Assembly: GCA_934432885.1 (NCBI GenBank)
Contig: CAKRYY010000017.1
Location: 1 to 56,957, forward strand
Reading direction: 5' to 3'
Length of the DNA stretch: 56,957 nt
Source of the DNA: an uncultured Lachnospiraceae bacterium
GTDB taxonomy: Bacteria > Bacillota > Clostridia > Lachnospirales > Lachnospiraceae
Position numbers and translations under genes: made by a program
Shown here: positions 8,094 through 16,791 of the stretch, in pieces
Layout: each line of letters starts with the position of its first letter
Position numbering within the stretch: the first letter of the stretch is position 1
Notes under the pieces: generated by a model
Databases searched by the model: none
The model's input: the letters and a program-made list of their open reading frames with translations, nothing else
What the model was told of the DNA's origin: nothing

Positions 8094-8324
8094 TTAGTTG
8101 TTGTTGCAGCAGCATAAGAGAATCAGAATCCAGATGATGCTTCCACATCCGCATCCGTCATTGTTGCCGCAGAACAGATTACCGCCGCATCCACATCCGC
8201 CGCCGAAACCATTTCCATTTCCGCATACGCAGAGTAAGATGATGATCCAGAGAATGTTGCCGCATCCGCATCCTTCATTTGACGGGCTGCTGCATCCGCA
8301 GGAAGTTGCTGTTAAATCGCTCAT
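8094..8324 (-). CDS. Cys/Gly-rich small protein (chorion-like)
   Basis: This 76-residue protein is built of two similar halves, each with a CGCG motif followed by a hydrophobic ILWIIILLC or IIWILILLC stretch. It ends in CCCNNN. About a fifth of the residues are Cys. In clostridia such proteins carry automatic names such as 'chorion class high-cysteine protein', and no function is established. The Cys clusters could be cross-linked in a coat or bind metal. The start is ATG 8324 with GGAGG five bases upstream. The longer frame from TTG 8336 would place the ribosome binding site inside the gene. The upstream DNA resembles a late sporulation promoter. Confidence 0.75.
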   Translation of the reverse strand: MSDLTATSCGCSSPSNEGCGCGNILWIIILLCVCGNGNGFGGGCGCGGNLFCGNNDGCGCGSIIWILILLCCCNNN

Positions 8325-8351
8325 ATAAGCCTCCAAGAGTTTATTATGTTT

Positions 8352-8377
8352 TATAGTATGTGGGAGGGCATGTCAGT
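8352..8377 (-). promoter_or_regulatory. Possible sigma-K/sigma-E type promoter of the Cys-rich gene
   Basis: On the minus strand the sequence reads AC, 15 bases, CATACTATA. This agrees with the Bacillus sigma-K pattern AC-N16-CATANNNTA, and the -10 also resembles sigma-E CATACAAT. The start codon is about 28 bases from the -10. The pattern is short and could arise by chance. Confidence 0.3.
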
Positions 8378-8418
8378 GTTTCCTTGTCCAGTAAAAAAAT
8401 CTGAAGAAGGTATGAGGC

Positions 8419-8490
8419 AATATCTTGACAAAGGGCTTGCATTTCTTTCAAGATATTGTAAAATAAAATATGTATGGAATGATACAATAT
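8419..8490. promoter_or_regulatory. Overlapping dyads upstream of the sortase operon
   Basis: AATATCTTGA (8419-8428) is repeated exactly in inverted form at 8448-8457, and ATATTGTA (8453-8460) is inverted at 8483-8490. A TTGACA (8425-8430) lies inside the first arm, but no good -10 follows at 17 bases. TTGCAT-16-TAAAAT (8437-8464) is an alternative promoter. The arrangement suggests control of the surface module by a repressor or by RNA structure. Confidence 0.4.
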
Positions 8491-8519
8491 TGGGTAACTA
8501 TGTGCTAAGGAGTGCGTAG

Positions 8520-9383
8520 GTGGCGAAAGAGAGTTTAAAGAAACAGGCGGCACGGTACCATCTGGAGCAGTACGATGAGGATATGCAGAAGGCGATTCTT
8601 CTGCAGTTAAAAAAGAGAAAACGACGCAGGCGGCTGCTTTCTGCGCTGTTTGCTGTACTTGCAGTTGTAAGCCTTGGATATTATATTACATATTATTATC
8701 TGGCTGACAGAATGGGAAGTCAGGCTGAGGCATTGGCAGAATTAAAAGAAAAGTCGGTTATGACACCATTTCATATCAGTCGTACAGAGGATGCCGAGAC
8801 ACCGGATGTCCTGGAAGAGTATAAAAATTTATATAATAAGAACAAAAGTATAATAGGATGGCTCAAAATTGACGATACAATAATTGATTACCCCGTTATG
8901 CAGTCTCAGGATGCAGAATACTATCTGACACACAATTTTAATCAGGAGTATGACAAAAACGGAGCAATTTTCATGGATCCGGCGTGTGATGTAATAAAAC
9001 CGAGTGCAAATCTGATTTTATATGGACATCACATGAAATCTGGTAAGATGTTTGGTGATTTAAACCTATATGAGTCCAAAAGCTATATGGAGAAGCATGC
9101 GGAAATCCGGTTTGATACAATATATGAAAAGGGAAAATATAAGGTAATGTATGTGTTTCGGGATAAATTGAAGCAGGATACGGAGATTACCTTTAAATAT
9201 TATCAGTTTATAGATGCAAATTCCCCAGAGGAGTTTGATTCCAATATGAAAGCGATGGCAGAGCTTTCCCTTTATGATACAGGGGTAAGCGCCACTTACG
9301 GAGACAGGCTGCTTACACTTTCTACCTGCGACAGCAGGGAAGAGGACGGCAGGTTTGTTGTAGTTGCGAAACGTGTAAGCTAG
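8520..9383 (+). CDS. Class B sortase
   Basis: Membrane-anchored transpeptidase that cleaves a sorting signal and links the substrate to the cell wall. It has 287 residues with a charged N-terminus (KKRKRRRR), one membrane segment at about 39-61 and the class B catalytic domain. Catalytic residues are visible: His170 in LYGHHM, Cys270 in TLSTC, and Arg278 in the following DGRFVVVAKR. The long insertion between the His and Cys motifs is typical of class B. The start is GTG 8520 with AAGGAG 10 bases upstream. The giant surface protein with an SPKTG signal begins 22 bases after its stop, so the two form an enzyme-substrate operon. Class B sortases that use S/PPxTG signals are known in Clostridioides. 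Confidence 0.92.
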   Translation: MAKESLKKQAARYHLEQYDEDMQKAILLQLKKRKRRRRLLSALFAVLAVVSLGYYITYYYLADRMGSQAEALAELKEKSVMTPFHISRTEDAETPDVLEEYKNLYNKNKSIIGWLKIDDTIIDYPVMQSQDAEYYLTHNFNQEYDKNGAIFMDPACDVIKPSANLILYGHHMKSGKMFGDLNLYESKSYMEKHAEIRFDTIYEKGKYKVMYVFRDKLKQDTEITFKYYQFIDANSPEEFDSNMKAMAELSLYDTGVSATYGDRLLTLSTCDSREEDGRFVVVAKRVS

Positions 9384-9405
9384 ATACGCTTCAAAGGAGA
9401 GCAAA

Positions 9406-12400
9406 ATGACAAAGACAGATAAGAAAAAAAATCGAAAATTACGGAGAAGAGTACGCCGTACTTCAGCACTGATTCTGCTGATTACAGCGATTATCGTAGC
9501 TGCGATTCCAGTGCCGGAAAACGTAGCTGCGCCGCTTTCTCCTGCTGATACTAACCGTCAGGCAGATAAATATGAATATGAGGTTACTTCTGCAGATGAT
9601 ATGTTAGACAGCGTGCTTTTCCCAGGCATCAATCTGGACTCAACTGGAAAAACGACGTATAAAGCCTACGCTGTATTTGAGTTTGACGGCAACTGGATTT
9701 ATCAGTGGCAGTATGAACTGTATGATTCCAACAGTATGTCCGTTATTGCAGGATACAATGAAAAATATGTAAAGGGCGATGTATCCATCAGGAATAATAT
9801 GTACTCGGCCTATGAGGTTGTAACGCCTGCAAAATTGGAAAGCTTTGGAAATGCGCGTGTAGAGGGCAGTACACTTACTCTTTCAGATCCTACAACGATA
9901 GATTCAATTGCTATGGCGGACCGCACTTCTGGAAAATACTGGAATGGCACCAGAACAGTACCTAATAAGACATGGCTGTACCTGCTTGAAACATCCTCAG
10001 CATTTTCGGATGAGTATGCAAATTATAAAACGGCGTATGACGACTATGTGAAGGCAAATGGCACGCCTGTCGGATTTTCTTCGAAAACCTTTGACTTATC
10101 GCAGTTTACGACAGATGACATTTTGAAGTATTATTGTGAGACTTCTATGTGTACGATTCCGTCCTATACGGGAAATACACTTTCAGGATGCCAGCTGGTT
10201 CCTGTACTTGACGAGGAAGATATTGACGGCGATGGAAGCGCCAATGTTTATATTCCGCAGGTTGTGGATGCGGACAGAGTGGATTCCGGGCTTCAGGTAG
10301 ATGATAATACCAATACGCAGGGCAGTAAGCTTGGTGGGTTCGTCTGCGGTGACCCTACAAACTCTATTACAGCGATTGCAAATGGCGTATTTAAGGGCGT
10401 AGGAAACATCAATTCCCTTTCCCTTCCTTCGAACTTAAAATACATAGGAGACAGCGCATTTGAAGATTCCTTTATCAAGTCTGTATCAGCAACAAGCTTG
10501 ATTGGAATCGGCAACAGAGCGTTTAAGAACTGTAATGCGCTGAGCACGATTACTCTGCTTCAGCAGAATAATACAAGCTTGAATAATATCGGAACAGAGG
10601 CATTTTATGGCTCTGCAGTTAATTCGTTTACGATTCCATGCAGCGTGCAGGAGGTTGGACCGGGAGCGTTTGCAGAGTGTGAATCTCTTTCGACTGTCAG
10701 CATGGCAGATGGCGCTCACTCGGATTGCACGATTGACAAATTTGCATTTTACAACTGCCCTTCCTTATCGACTGTAAACTGGGGCGAGGGTGCGACGGCG
10801 GTTACTGAGATTGGGCAGGCGGCGTTTGCGCTGCTTTCTGGTACCGGCAGCATGTCCAGCTTCCATTTCCCGGAAGGAAAAGCCGGAAATAAGTTAAAGC
10901 TTGGACAGTATATCCTTGCAGGAAGAGGAGGACTGACAGAGGTTTATATGCCGTCTACCTATTGGGGCAGGGAGAGCGCAGTTGAAATCCCGAAATATAC
11001 GTTTGTAAACTGCTATAATCTGGGCTATGTTGACTTTACCAATGGAAAGACGGCAGACCCTTATGCCTGCGGAAGAGTGTCCTATGACCCGGCACTTTTT
11101 GCAGAGGTAACCAATCCAGACCTTTATGTTCGCGGACCGGAGCTCAATACGGCTGGCGATACCGCTGCACCGAGAAAGAGTACGTGGGCGGCTGAAACTG
11201 TGGTTTCAGATTCTGTGCCTTATGTATATACCAAGAATGGCAAGGACTATTATGAAATCAGCAACGACACCTATCTGCTGGCGATTGATTCAGATGGTAT
11301 CCTCAGGTCCTGCACCTTCAAGGATTCATCCGTAAAGAAACTGACAGATATTATTATTCCGGCGAAGGTAGGAAATATCAATACGACGGGAATTGCGGAC
11401 GGCTGTTTTAGCCAGGATGACATTAAGGAGTATTTGACTGGCGTTATTTTTGAGGATGATAGTCAGATTAAAACCATAGAGGATGGCGTATTTTCTGATT
11501 GCCCGAATCTGGATACGATAGTAATTGGCAATACCATCAACAGCATTGGTGACAACGCCTTTGCAAATTGTGGGACCAATATATCTGCCACAAGCGCAGT
11601 GAATGTAACCTTCCATACGCCAAAGGATGGCTATACCGGATTTACGATGGGCAAAAATGCTTTTACAACAGGCGGAAAGCCTCTGGTTTTTAATGGAGAT
11701 GTAGTAAAGGGTTATGCACCTTTCGATTATGCGATGGATCCGACTACCTATGCAAAACAGGAGACCGGTCTGCGGATATGCTATAAGTCCCTGCGGCCAC
11801 AGAATATTATTGTAATACAGGATAATGATACAGGACTTGCAACTTTAGTGGATTACCCACATTATGAAGAGATGGATACCAGAAATGCAGACTACTGTAA
11901 GGAGATGGAGAAATACTATCTTGGCGCTTATAACGGTGCAGAATATGACTCCTACCGTAAGGCTTATGCAGATGCAGTAGCGGCTGGAAAGACAGGAACA
12001 GATCTGGAAGAGTTCGATGGCCCCTGGAATTCCGATTATTATACAAGAAATCCTTACAGTATCCGTGACTTATATGAACATGAATATAAGCAGTCCTTCA
12101 GACAGCTGACGCCGGATGGCATTGCGATTGTAAACTCAATTTTTAATATTGTTGTGCCGGCGGGCGTACAGTCAGTAGATGCGATAAAATATTATAACAA
12201 TGCAACGGACAATGGAGTAAATATTACAACCTATCTCGTAAATGAAAAATCGCGTTACGTAGCTCCAGGAGATGGCACGGAGGACGTGGCCCCCGGTCTG
12301 TTCAGCGGCTGGTTTGATGAAGATGAAACCTTATCCGCACAGAGGGATGCAAAAAAAGGTAACGATTATATTCAGAGCGTGACACTGACAGATGTAACCT

Positions 12401-14283
12401 ATCTGCCTGATTATGCTTTTGATAACTGTGAAAATCTGCAGTCGGTTGTCCTTGGTGATGCAATGAAGGACATCGGTACATCACCCTTCAGAGGATGCCG
12501 GAACCTGACAGGTGTTGGCGGCAATGATAAGTTTGTCGGAGAAAACGGCATTATTTATTCCAAGAATGATGATGGTACTTATACAGTTGAAGAATGTCTT
12601 CCGTCGCGTGGCGACGCTGTCGGCGAGACAACGATAAGCCCGGATTACGATTCTTTGATCAAACAAGTATCTAAGATTAAAGAAGGTGCTTTTGAAGAAT
12701 GTAATGAAATCAGACAGGTGTATCTGTCGGATGCAACCAGTCTGACAACCATTCCGAAACGGGCATTTAAAAACTGTAAAAATCTTTATGAGGTATACCT
12801 TCCGACATCTGTTAAGATGATTCAGGAAGAGGCGTTTGCAACGCCGAAATATCCGGATAAATATACGGGTGTGACCATTTACGGAAGAGAGGTTGCGATT
12901 GCAAGCGATGCCTTTGAGCACAATAAGGGTGTTATGATTCGCTCTTATGAGGACAGTGCGGCGATTGAATGGGCAAAGTATTATGATACGAGCTGGGAAA
13001 CAATCGGAGATACCTACAAGGTAACCTTCCTTGATTACAATGGTGTGATGCTCGGCGAGCCTCAGTATGTTACCTCAGGAAGCAGTGCAACACCGCCTGA
13101 AAATCCTACGCGGACCGGGTATACCTTTACTGGCTGGAGTGGCAGCTATGAAAAGATTTATCAGGATACGATTCTGATTGCTCAGTATAAATCCGGCAGC
13201 GGGACAAATGGCAGCGGCAATGGTACAGGTGGAGGGACAAATGGAAGCAACAGCAGCAATTCAAACTCCAGCAGTTCCAGCTCAAGCAGTGATGATGACG
13301 ATGACGACGATGACGACGATAATATCCACACAGTAACGGTCGTTAATGGGCTTGGAAGCGGACGTTACAAAAAAGGACGTACGGTAACGATTACTGCAAA
13401 TCCGGCTCCTGAGGGACAGAGCTTTTCCTACTGGTCAACCGGGTCTAAGAATGTGGTAATCGCGAATGCGCAGAATTCAACGACCACCTTTACGATGCCG
13501 GATAACAGCGTTACCGTGACGGCAAACTACAAAGAGGGCACGGGTGGAAGCAGCGTAACCTACAGTACGACAGCTTCTCCTGTGACAGTAACAGGCAGTG
13601 GAAATGGAAACGGCGGCGGAGGCGCTTCCGGCGGAAACGGTACAGGTACAGGTAGTGGAAACGGTGGTCAGACAACGACGACAACTACTGACCAGACACC
13701 AAATACCAATGCGCAGGTTATTATTACAAAGCCTGGTATTTCCAATACTAATCTGGCATCTGCAACAGTGGAAGGCTCCAATGACAATTTTGTCGTAAAG
13801 ATTACGGAAGATGACAGCGCAGAACAGGCGGTAAGGGATGCGCTGATGAAGGAATTTGGCAGTCTGGATAATATAGCTTATACAGCAATGGATATTTCAC
13901 TGTATGATGAGACAGGAACGGTACAGATTGCAGATGCTTCCGGCTTGAAGGTAAACATTACAATTCCGCTTCCGGATTCACAGGTCGGCTATGGTGGAAA
14001 CAATAAGGCGGCAGGTGTTGTCGACGGCAGTCTGGATAAGCTGGATGCAAGGTACAATACCATTAACGGCGTAGACTGTATTTCATTTACAGCAACACAT
14101 TTCTCGCCCTATACGGTGTATGTAGATACGGCAAACCTGACGGCGGCAACGGATATTTCACCCAAGACAGGTGATCCGATTCATCCGAAGTGGTTCTTAT
14201 CTCTCGGTCTTGCCTGCTTATCGGCACTGCTCTTTATGAAGAGAGATGGTAAGGCTGGAAAGGGCGCACGCGCCGCAATCTGA
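9406..14283 (+). CDS. Giant LRR (BspA-type) cell-wall surface protein with SPKTG signal
   Basis: A 1625-residue surface protein. Residues 1-42 are a basic N-terminus plus signal peptide. The bulk (about 300-1180) holds BspA/LRR_5 leucine-rich repeats in several blocks, with units such as IGNRAFKNCNALSTI and IGDNAFANCG. Residues ~1204-1264 are an InlB-type B-repeat (GYTFTGWSGSYEKI). A Gly/Asn/Ser linker follows with a run of ten Asp at 1296-1305, then a second InlB/Flg_new-like module (1308-1375), a Gly-rich linker and a C-terminal domain. It ends with the sorting signal SPKTGDP (1585-1591), a hydrophobic segment and a basic tail. These domains are typical of host-surface or polysaccharide binding. 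It is almost certainly the substrate of the adjacent sortase. AAAGGAG precedes the ATG. Confidence 0.93.
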   Translation: MTKTDKKKNRKLRRRVRRTSALILLITAIIVAAIPVPENVAAPLSPADTNRQADKYEYEVTSADDMLDSVLFPGINLDSTGKTTYKAYAVFEFDGNWIYQWQYELYDSNSMSVIAGYNEKYVKGDVSIRNNMYSAYEVVTPAKLESFGNARVEGSTLTLSDPTTIDSIAMADRTSGKYWNGTRTVPNKTWLYLLETSSAFSDEYANYKTAYDDYVKANGTPVGFSSKTFDLSQFTTDDILKYYCETSMCTIPSYTGNTLSGCQLVPVLDEEDIDGDGSANVYIPQVVDADRVDSGLQVDDNTNTQGSKLGGFVCGDPTNSITAIANGVFKGVGNINSLSLPSNLKYIGDSAFEDSFIKSVSATSLIGIGNRAFKNCNALSTITLLQQNNTSLNNIGTEAFYGSAVNSFTIPCSVQEVGPGAFAECESLSTVSMADGAHSDCTIDKFAFYNCPSLSTVNWGEGATAVTEIGQAAFALLSGTGSMSSFHFPEGKAGNKLKLGQYILAGRGGLTEVYMPSTYWGRESAVEIPKYTFVNCYNLGYVDFTNGKTADPYACGRVSYDPALFAEVTNPDLYVRGPELNTAGDTAAPRKSTWAAETVVSDSVPYVYTKNGKDYYEISNDTYLLAIDSDGILRSCTFKDSSVKKLTDIIIPAKVGNINTTGIADGCFSQDDIKEYLTGVIFEDDSQIKTIEDGVFSDCPNLDTIVIGNTINSIGDNAFANCGTNISATSAVNVTFHTPKDGYTGFTMGKNAFTTGGKPLVFNGDVVKGYAPFDYAMDPTTYAKQETGLRICYKSLRPQNIIVIQDNDTGLATLVDYPHYEEMDTRNADYCKEMEKYYLGAYNGAEYDSYRKAYADAVAAGKTGTDLEEFDGPWNSDYYTRNPYSIRDLYEHEYKQSFRQLTPDGIAIVNSIFNIVVPAGVQSVDAIKYYNNATDNGVNITTYLVNEKSRYVAPGDGTEDVAPGLFSGWFDEDETLSAQRDAKKGNDYIQSVTLTDVTYLPDYAFDNCENLQSVVLGDAMKDIGTSPFRGCRNLTGVGGNDKFVGENGIIYSKNDDGTYTVEECLPSRGDAVGETTISPDYDSLIKQVSKIKEGAFEECNEIRQVYLSDATSLTTIPKRAFKNCKNLYEVYLPTSVKMIQEEAFATPKYPDKYTGVTIYGREVAIASDAFEHNKGVMIRSYEDSAAIEWAKYYDTSWETIGDTYKVTFLDYNGVMLGEPQYVTSGSSATPPENPTRTGYTFTGWSGSYEKIYQDTILIAQYKSGSGTNGSGNGTGGGTNGSNSSNSNSSSSSSSSDDDDDDDDDDNIHTVTVVNGLGSGRYKKGRTVTITANPAPEGQSFSYWSTGSKNVVIANAQNSTTTFTMPDNSVTVTANYKEGTGGSSVTYSTTASPVTVTGSGNGNGGGGASGGNGTGTGSGNGGQTTTTTTDQTPNTNAQVIITKPGISNTNLASATVEGSNDNFVVKITEDDSAEQAVRDALMKEFGSLDNIAYTAMDISLYDETGTVQIADASGLKVNITIPLPDSQVGYGGNNKAAGVVDGSLDKLDARYNTINGVDCISFTATHFSPYTVYVDTANLTAATDISPKTGDPIHPKWFLSLGLACLSALLFMKRDGKAGKGARAAI

Positions 14284-14311
14284 CAAAAATAATAAAAAAG
14301 CAACAAATTTT

Positions 14312-14349
14312 GGCTCCCGCATAGGATAATAAAAAAGCGGGAGCCGATT
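14312..14349 (+). terminator. Terminator hairpin that also covers the protease ribosome binding site
   Basis: GGCTCCCGC (14312-14320) pairs perfectly with GCGGGAGCC (14337-14345), with a 16-base A-rich loop, and GATTTT follows. It lies 28 bases after the stop of the surface protein. The GGGAG in its 3' arm is also the only plausible Shine-Dalgarno for a start at TTG 14350. The same structure could therefore end most transcripts and block translation of the protease in the rest. Confidence 0.65.
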
Positions 14350-15252
14350 TTGTATCGTGTAAGAAAACAGGTGTACCATACTATGCGGTATACCGGTCAG
14401 AATGTGACGGCTGCGGTGCTTGATACCGGTATTTTCCGGCATCCGGATTTCGGCAGCCGTATACTTGCTTTTTCTGATTTTGTAGGCGGCAGAGTAGGAC
14501 TTTATGATGATGATGGTCATGGGACGCATGTCTGTTCTATTTTAGGCGGCAGCGGGATGCTTTCCAGCGGAAAATATATGGGGATTGCGCCGCAGTGCAG
14601 GCTGGTGGTTGGGAAGGTTTTGAATAGCAGCGGAGACGGTACGATTGCACACATGCTGCATGGTCTGGAATGGGTCATGAAGAATCGACTACGTTATCAT
14701 ATAAGAATTTTAAATATTTCAATTGGTCTTGGACTTACGCTTGAAGGAACGCAGAAAGAAAGCCTGCTGGATTATATTGAGGAGGCATGGAGACAGGGGC
14801 TTGTGGTGGTGGTTGCCGCAGGAAATGCAGGGCCGTTGCCGGGAACGATTTCACCGATTGGAAATAACCGACATGTGATTACCGTTGGATGCAATGAAGA
14901 TGGATATTTTGGCAACAGGGAATCACTATGCGAGTATTATTCTGGGCGGATGGCTGACGGCGGGACGATACGAAAGCCGGATATTGTTGCGCCGGGCACG
15001 GATATTGTTGCCTGCAGCAATCAGGCAAGACATACCTTCCGGGGCTGGCAGAATGCCTATGTTGCGAAAAGCGGCACATCCATGTCAACACCGATTGTAT
15101 CAGGAGCAGCGGCGCTTTGCCTTGAAAAAGAGCCGGAGGCAGATAACAGAGAGGTAAAGAGAAGGCTTTTGTATGGTGCAAGGGATTTAAAGGAGCCTTG
15201 GCATCTACAGGGCTGGGGCATGCTTGATATTGAGCAGACGCTGAATATTTGA
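14350..15252 (+). CDS. Subtilisin-like serine protease (S8)
   Basis: Serine endopeptidase of the subtilase family, about 300 residues. The catalytic triad is visible: Asp25 in VLDTGIF, His57 in GHGTHV and Ser244 in SGTSMSTP; the oxyanion-hole Asn159 is in AAGNAGP. There is no signal peptide and no propeptide domain, which suggests an intracellular subtilisin-type enzyme. The N-terminus is short, and the start is uncertain. TTG 14350 has a GGGAG about seven bases upstream but inside a hairpin; ATG 14383 has a poorer site. Its place directly after a large sortase substrate suggests processing or turnover of that protein, but its lack of an export signal argues against direct action outside the cell. 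Confidence 0.9.
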   Translation: MYRVRKQVYHTMRYTGQNVTAAVLDTGIFRHPDFGSRILAFSDFVGGRVGLYDDDGHGTHVCSILGGSGMLSSGKYMGIAPQCRLVVGKVLNSSGDGTIAHMLHGLEWVMKNRLRYHIRILNISIGLGLTLEGTQKESLLDYIEEAWRQGLVVVVAAGNAGPLPGTISPIGNNRHVITVGCNEDGYFGNRESLCEYYSGRMADGGTIRKPDIVAPGTDIVACSNQARHTFRGWQNAYVAKSGTSMSTPIVSGAAALCLEKEPEADNREVKRRLLYGARDLKEPWHLQGWGMLDIEQTLNI

Positions 15253-15254
15253 TA

Positions 15255-15294
15255 TTGACACATCTCGTATGATTGTATACAATTATACGAGATG
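15255..15294 (+). promoter_or_regulatory. Promoter of the citrate operon inside a large palindrome (GntR operator candidate)
   Basis: TTGACA (15255-15260), 17 bases, TACAAT (15278-15283) is a strong promoter. The -10 forms the right half of the perfect palindrome ATTGTATACAAT (15272-15283). That palindrome is the centre of a 34-base near-perfect palindrome (15261-15294) with arms CATCTCGTAT and ATACGAGATG. TTGTATACAA-type sites are typical of FCD-class GntR regulators, and one is encoded two genes downstream. Because CTTTTG follows, the same DNA might also end the protease transcript. Confidence 0.7.
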
Positions 15295-15341
15295 CTTTTG
15301 CTTAAACAGAATGAAAAAGCACATACAAAGGAGGCAGCATC

Positions 15342-16790
15342 ATGTCGATAAACGAGCAAGAATATTTTACCAATCGTCCGGTAACCTTGAATGAGAAGAA
15401 TAATTTGCTTCAGATTGAAGAACACATGTATATTCTGGACGATGTAAAAAAACCAAATGCTTTTAGAAATATGTTCCCATATTCAGAAATTCCGAAGATT
15501 CCGTTTAATGACAGGATTGTGCCGCACAATATGCCGAAGGAAATCTGGATTACAGATACGACATTCCGTGACGGACAGCAGTCGAGAGCACCCTATACCA
15601 CAGAGCAGATTGTTACAATTTATGATTATCTGCACAGATTGGGAGGCCCCAATGGCATGATTCGTGCCAGCGAATTCTTTTTATACAGCAAGAAGGACAG
15701 GGATGCCGTATATAAATGTATGGAACGCGGGTATCAATTCCCTGAAATTACGAGCTGGATTCGTGCGAGCAAGGAGGACTTTAAGCTTGTCAAGGAGATT
15801 GGCATGAAGGAGACAGGAATCCTTGTAAGCTGTTCGGATTATCACATTTTCCTGAAGCTTAAAATGACAAGAAAGCAGGCAATGGATCATTATCTCAGTG
15901 TAATCCGCGAATGTCTGGAAGAGGGAATCAGTCCAAGGTGTCATCTGGAGGATATTACGAGAGCAGATATTTATGGTTATGTTGTTCCATTCTGCCTGGA
16001 GCTGATGAAGCTGATGAATGAATACCAGATACCGATTAAGGTACGTGCCTGTGATACGATGGGCTATGGTGTGAATTATCCCGGTGCGGTTATCCCGAGA
16101 AGCGTACAGGGAATCATTTATGCGCTTCATACGCATGCCGGTGTGCCACACGCGCTTTTGGAGTGGCATGGACATAATGACTTCTATAAGGCAGTAACCA
16201 ATTCTACAACGGCGTGGCTGTATGGCTGCTCCGGTATCAATACTTCGTTATTTGGCATTGGAGAGCGGACCGGTAATACGCCTCTGGAAGCGATGGTATT
16301 TGAATATGCGCAGCTCAAGGGCGACTTAAACGGCATGGATACGACGGTGATTACCGAGCTGGCAGAGTATTATGAAAAAGAGATTGGCTATCATATTCCG
16401 CCGAGAACACCGTTTGTCGGCAAGAATTTTAATGTGACAAGAGCGGGAATTCATGCAGATGGATTGCTCAAAAACGAAGAAATATATAATATCTTTGATA
16501 CGGATAAATTCCTAAACCGTCCGGTACTGTGTGCGGTATCCAACACATCCGGGCTTGCGGGCATTGCACATTGGATAAATACCTATTTCCACCTTACCGG
16601 TGCGGATATGGTGGACAAGAGCAGCGAGCTTGTAAAGGAAGTAAAGAAATGGGTCGATCAGCAGTATGCTGACGGCAGAGTGACCGTTATGACGGACAAT
16701 GAATTGATTCGCGTACTGAAACAGGTCTGCGAAGAGCATGAAATTCATTCAGCCCTGTATGACAAATTGAAAGGACAGGCAGAAAAGTAA
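15342..16790 (+). CDS. HMGL/isopropylmalate-synthase family enzyme, probable Re-citrate synthase
   Basis: The 482-residue protein belongs to the DRE-TIM metallolyase/2-isopropylmalate synthase superfamily, which condenses acetyl-CoA with 2-oxo acids. It has DTTFRDGQQ (residues 72-80) with the Arg-Asp pair, the metal-binding HGHND (His276, His278) and GERTGNTPLE. It lacks the LeuA regulatory domain. Re-citrate synthase, which replaces the usual Si-type enzyme in many anaerobes such as Clostridium kluyveri, belongs to this family. Here the gene is followed by a GntR regulator and isocitrate dehydrogenase, so citrate synthesis toward 2-oxoglutarate and glutamate fits best. Homocitrate or isopropylmalate synthesis cannot be excluded. 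AAAGGAGG precedes the ATG. Confidence 0.75.
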   Translation: MSINEQEYFTNRPVTLNEKNNLLQIEEHMYILDDVKKPNAFRNMFPYSEIPKIPFNDRIVPHNMPKEIWITDTTFRDGQQSRAPYTTEQIVTIYDYLHRLGGPNGMIRASEFFLYSKKDRDAVYKCMERGYQFPEITSWIRASKEDFKLVKEIGMKETGILVSCSDYHIFLKLKMTRKQAMDHYLSVIRECLEEGISPRCHLEDITRADIYGYVVPFCLELMKLMNEYQIPIKVRACDTMGYGVNYPGAVIPRSVQGIIYALHTHAGVPHALLEWHGHNDFYKAVTNSTTAWLYGCSGINTSLFGIGERTGNTPLEAMVFEYAQLKGDLNGMDTTVITELAEYYEKEIGYHIPPRTPFVGKNFNVTRAGIHADGLLKNEEIYNIFDTDKFLNRPVLCAVSNTSGLAGIAHWINTYFHLTGADMVDKSSELVKEVKKWVDQQYADGRVTVMTDNELIRVLKQVCEEHEIHSALYDKLKGQAEK

Positions 16791-16791
16791 A

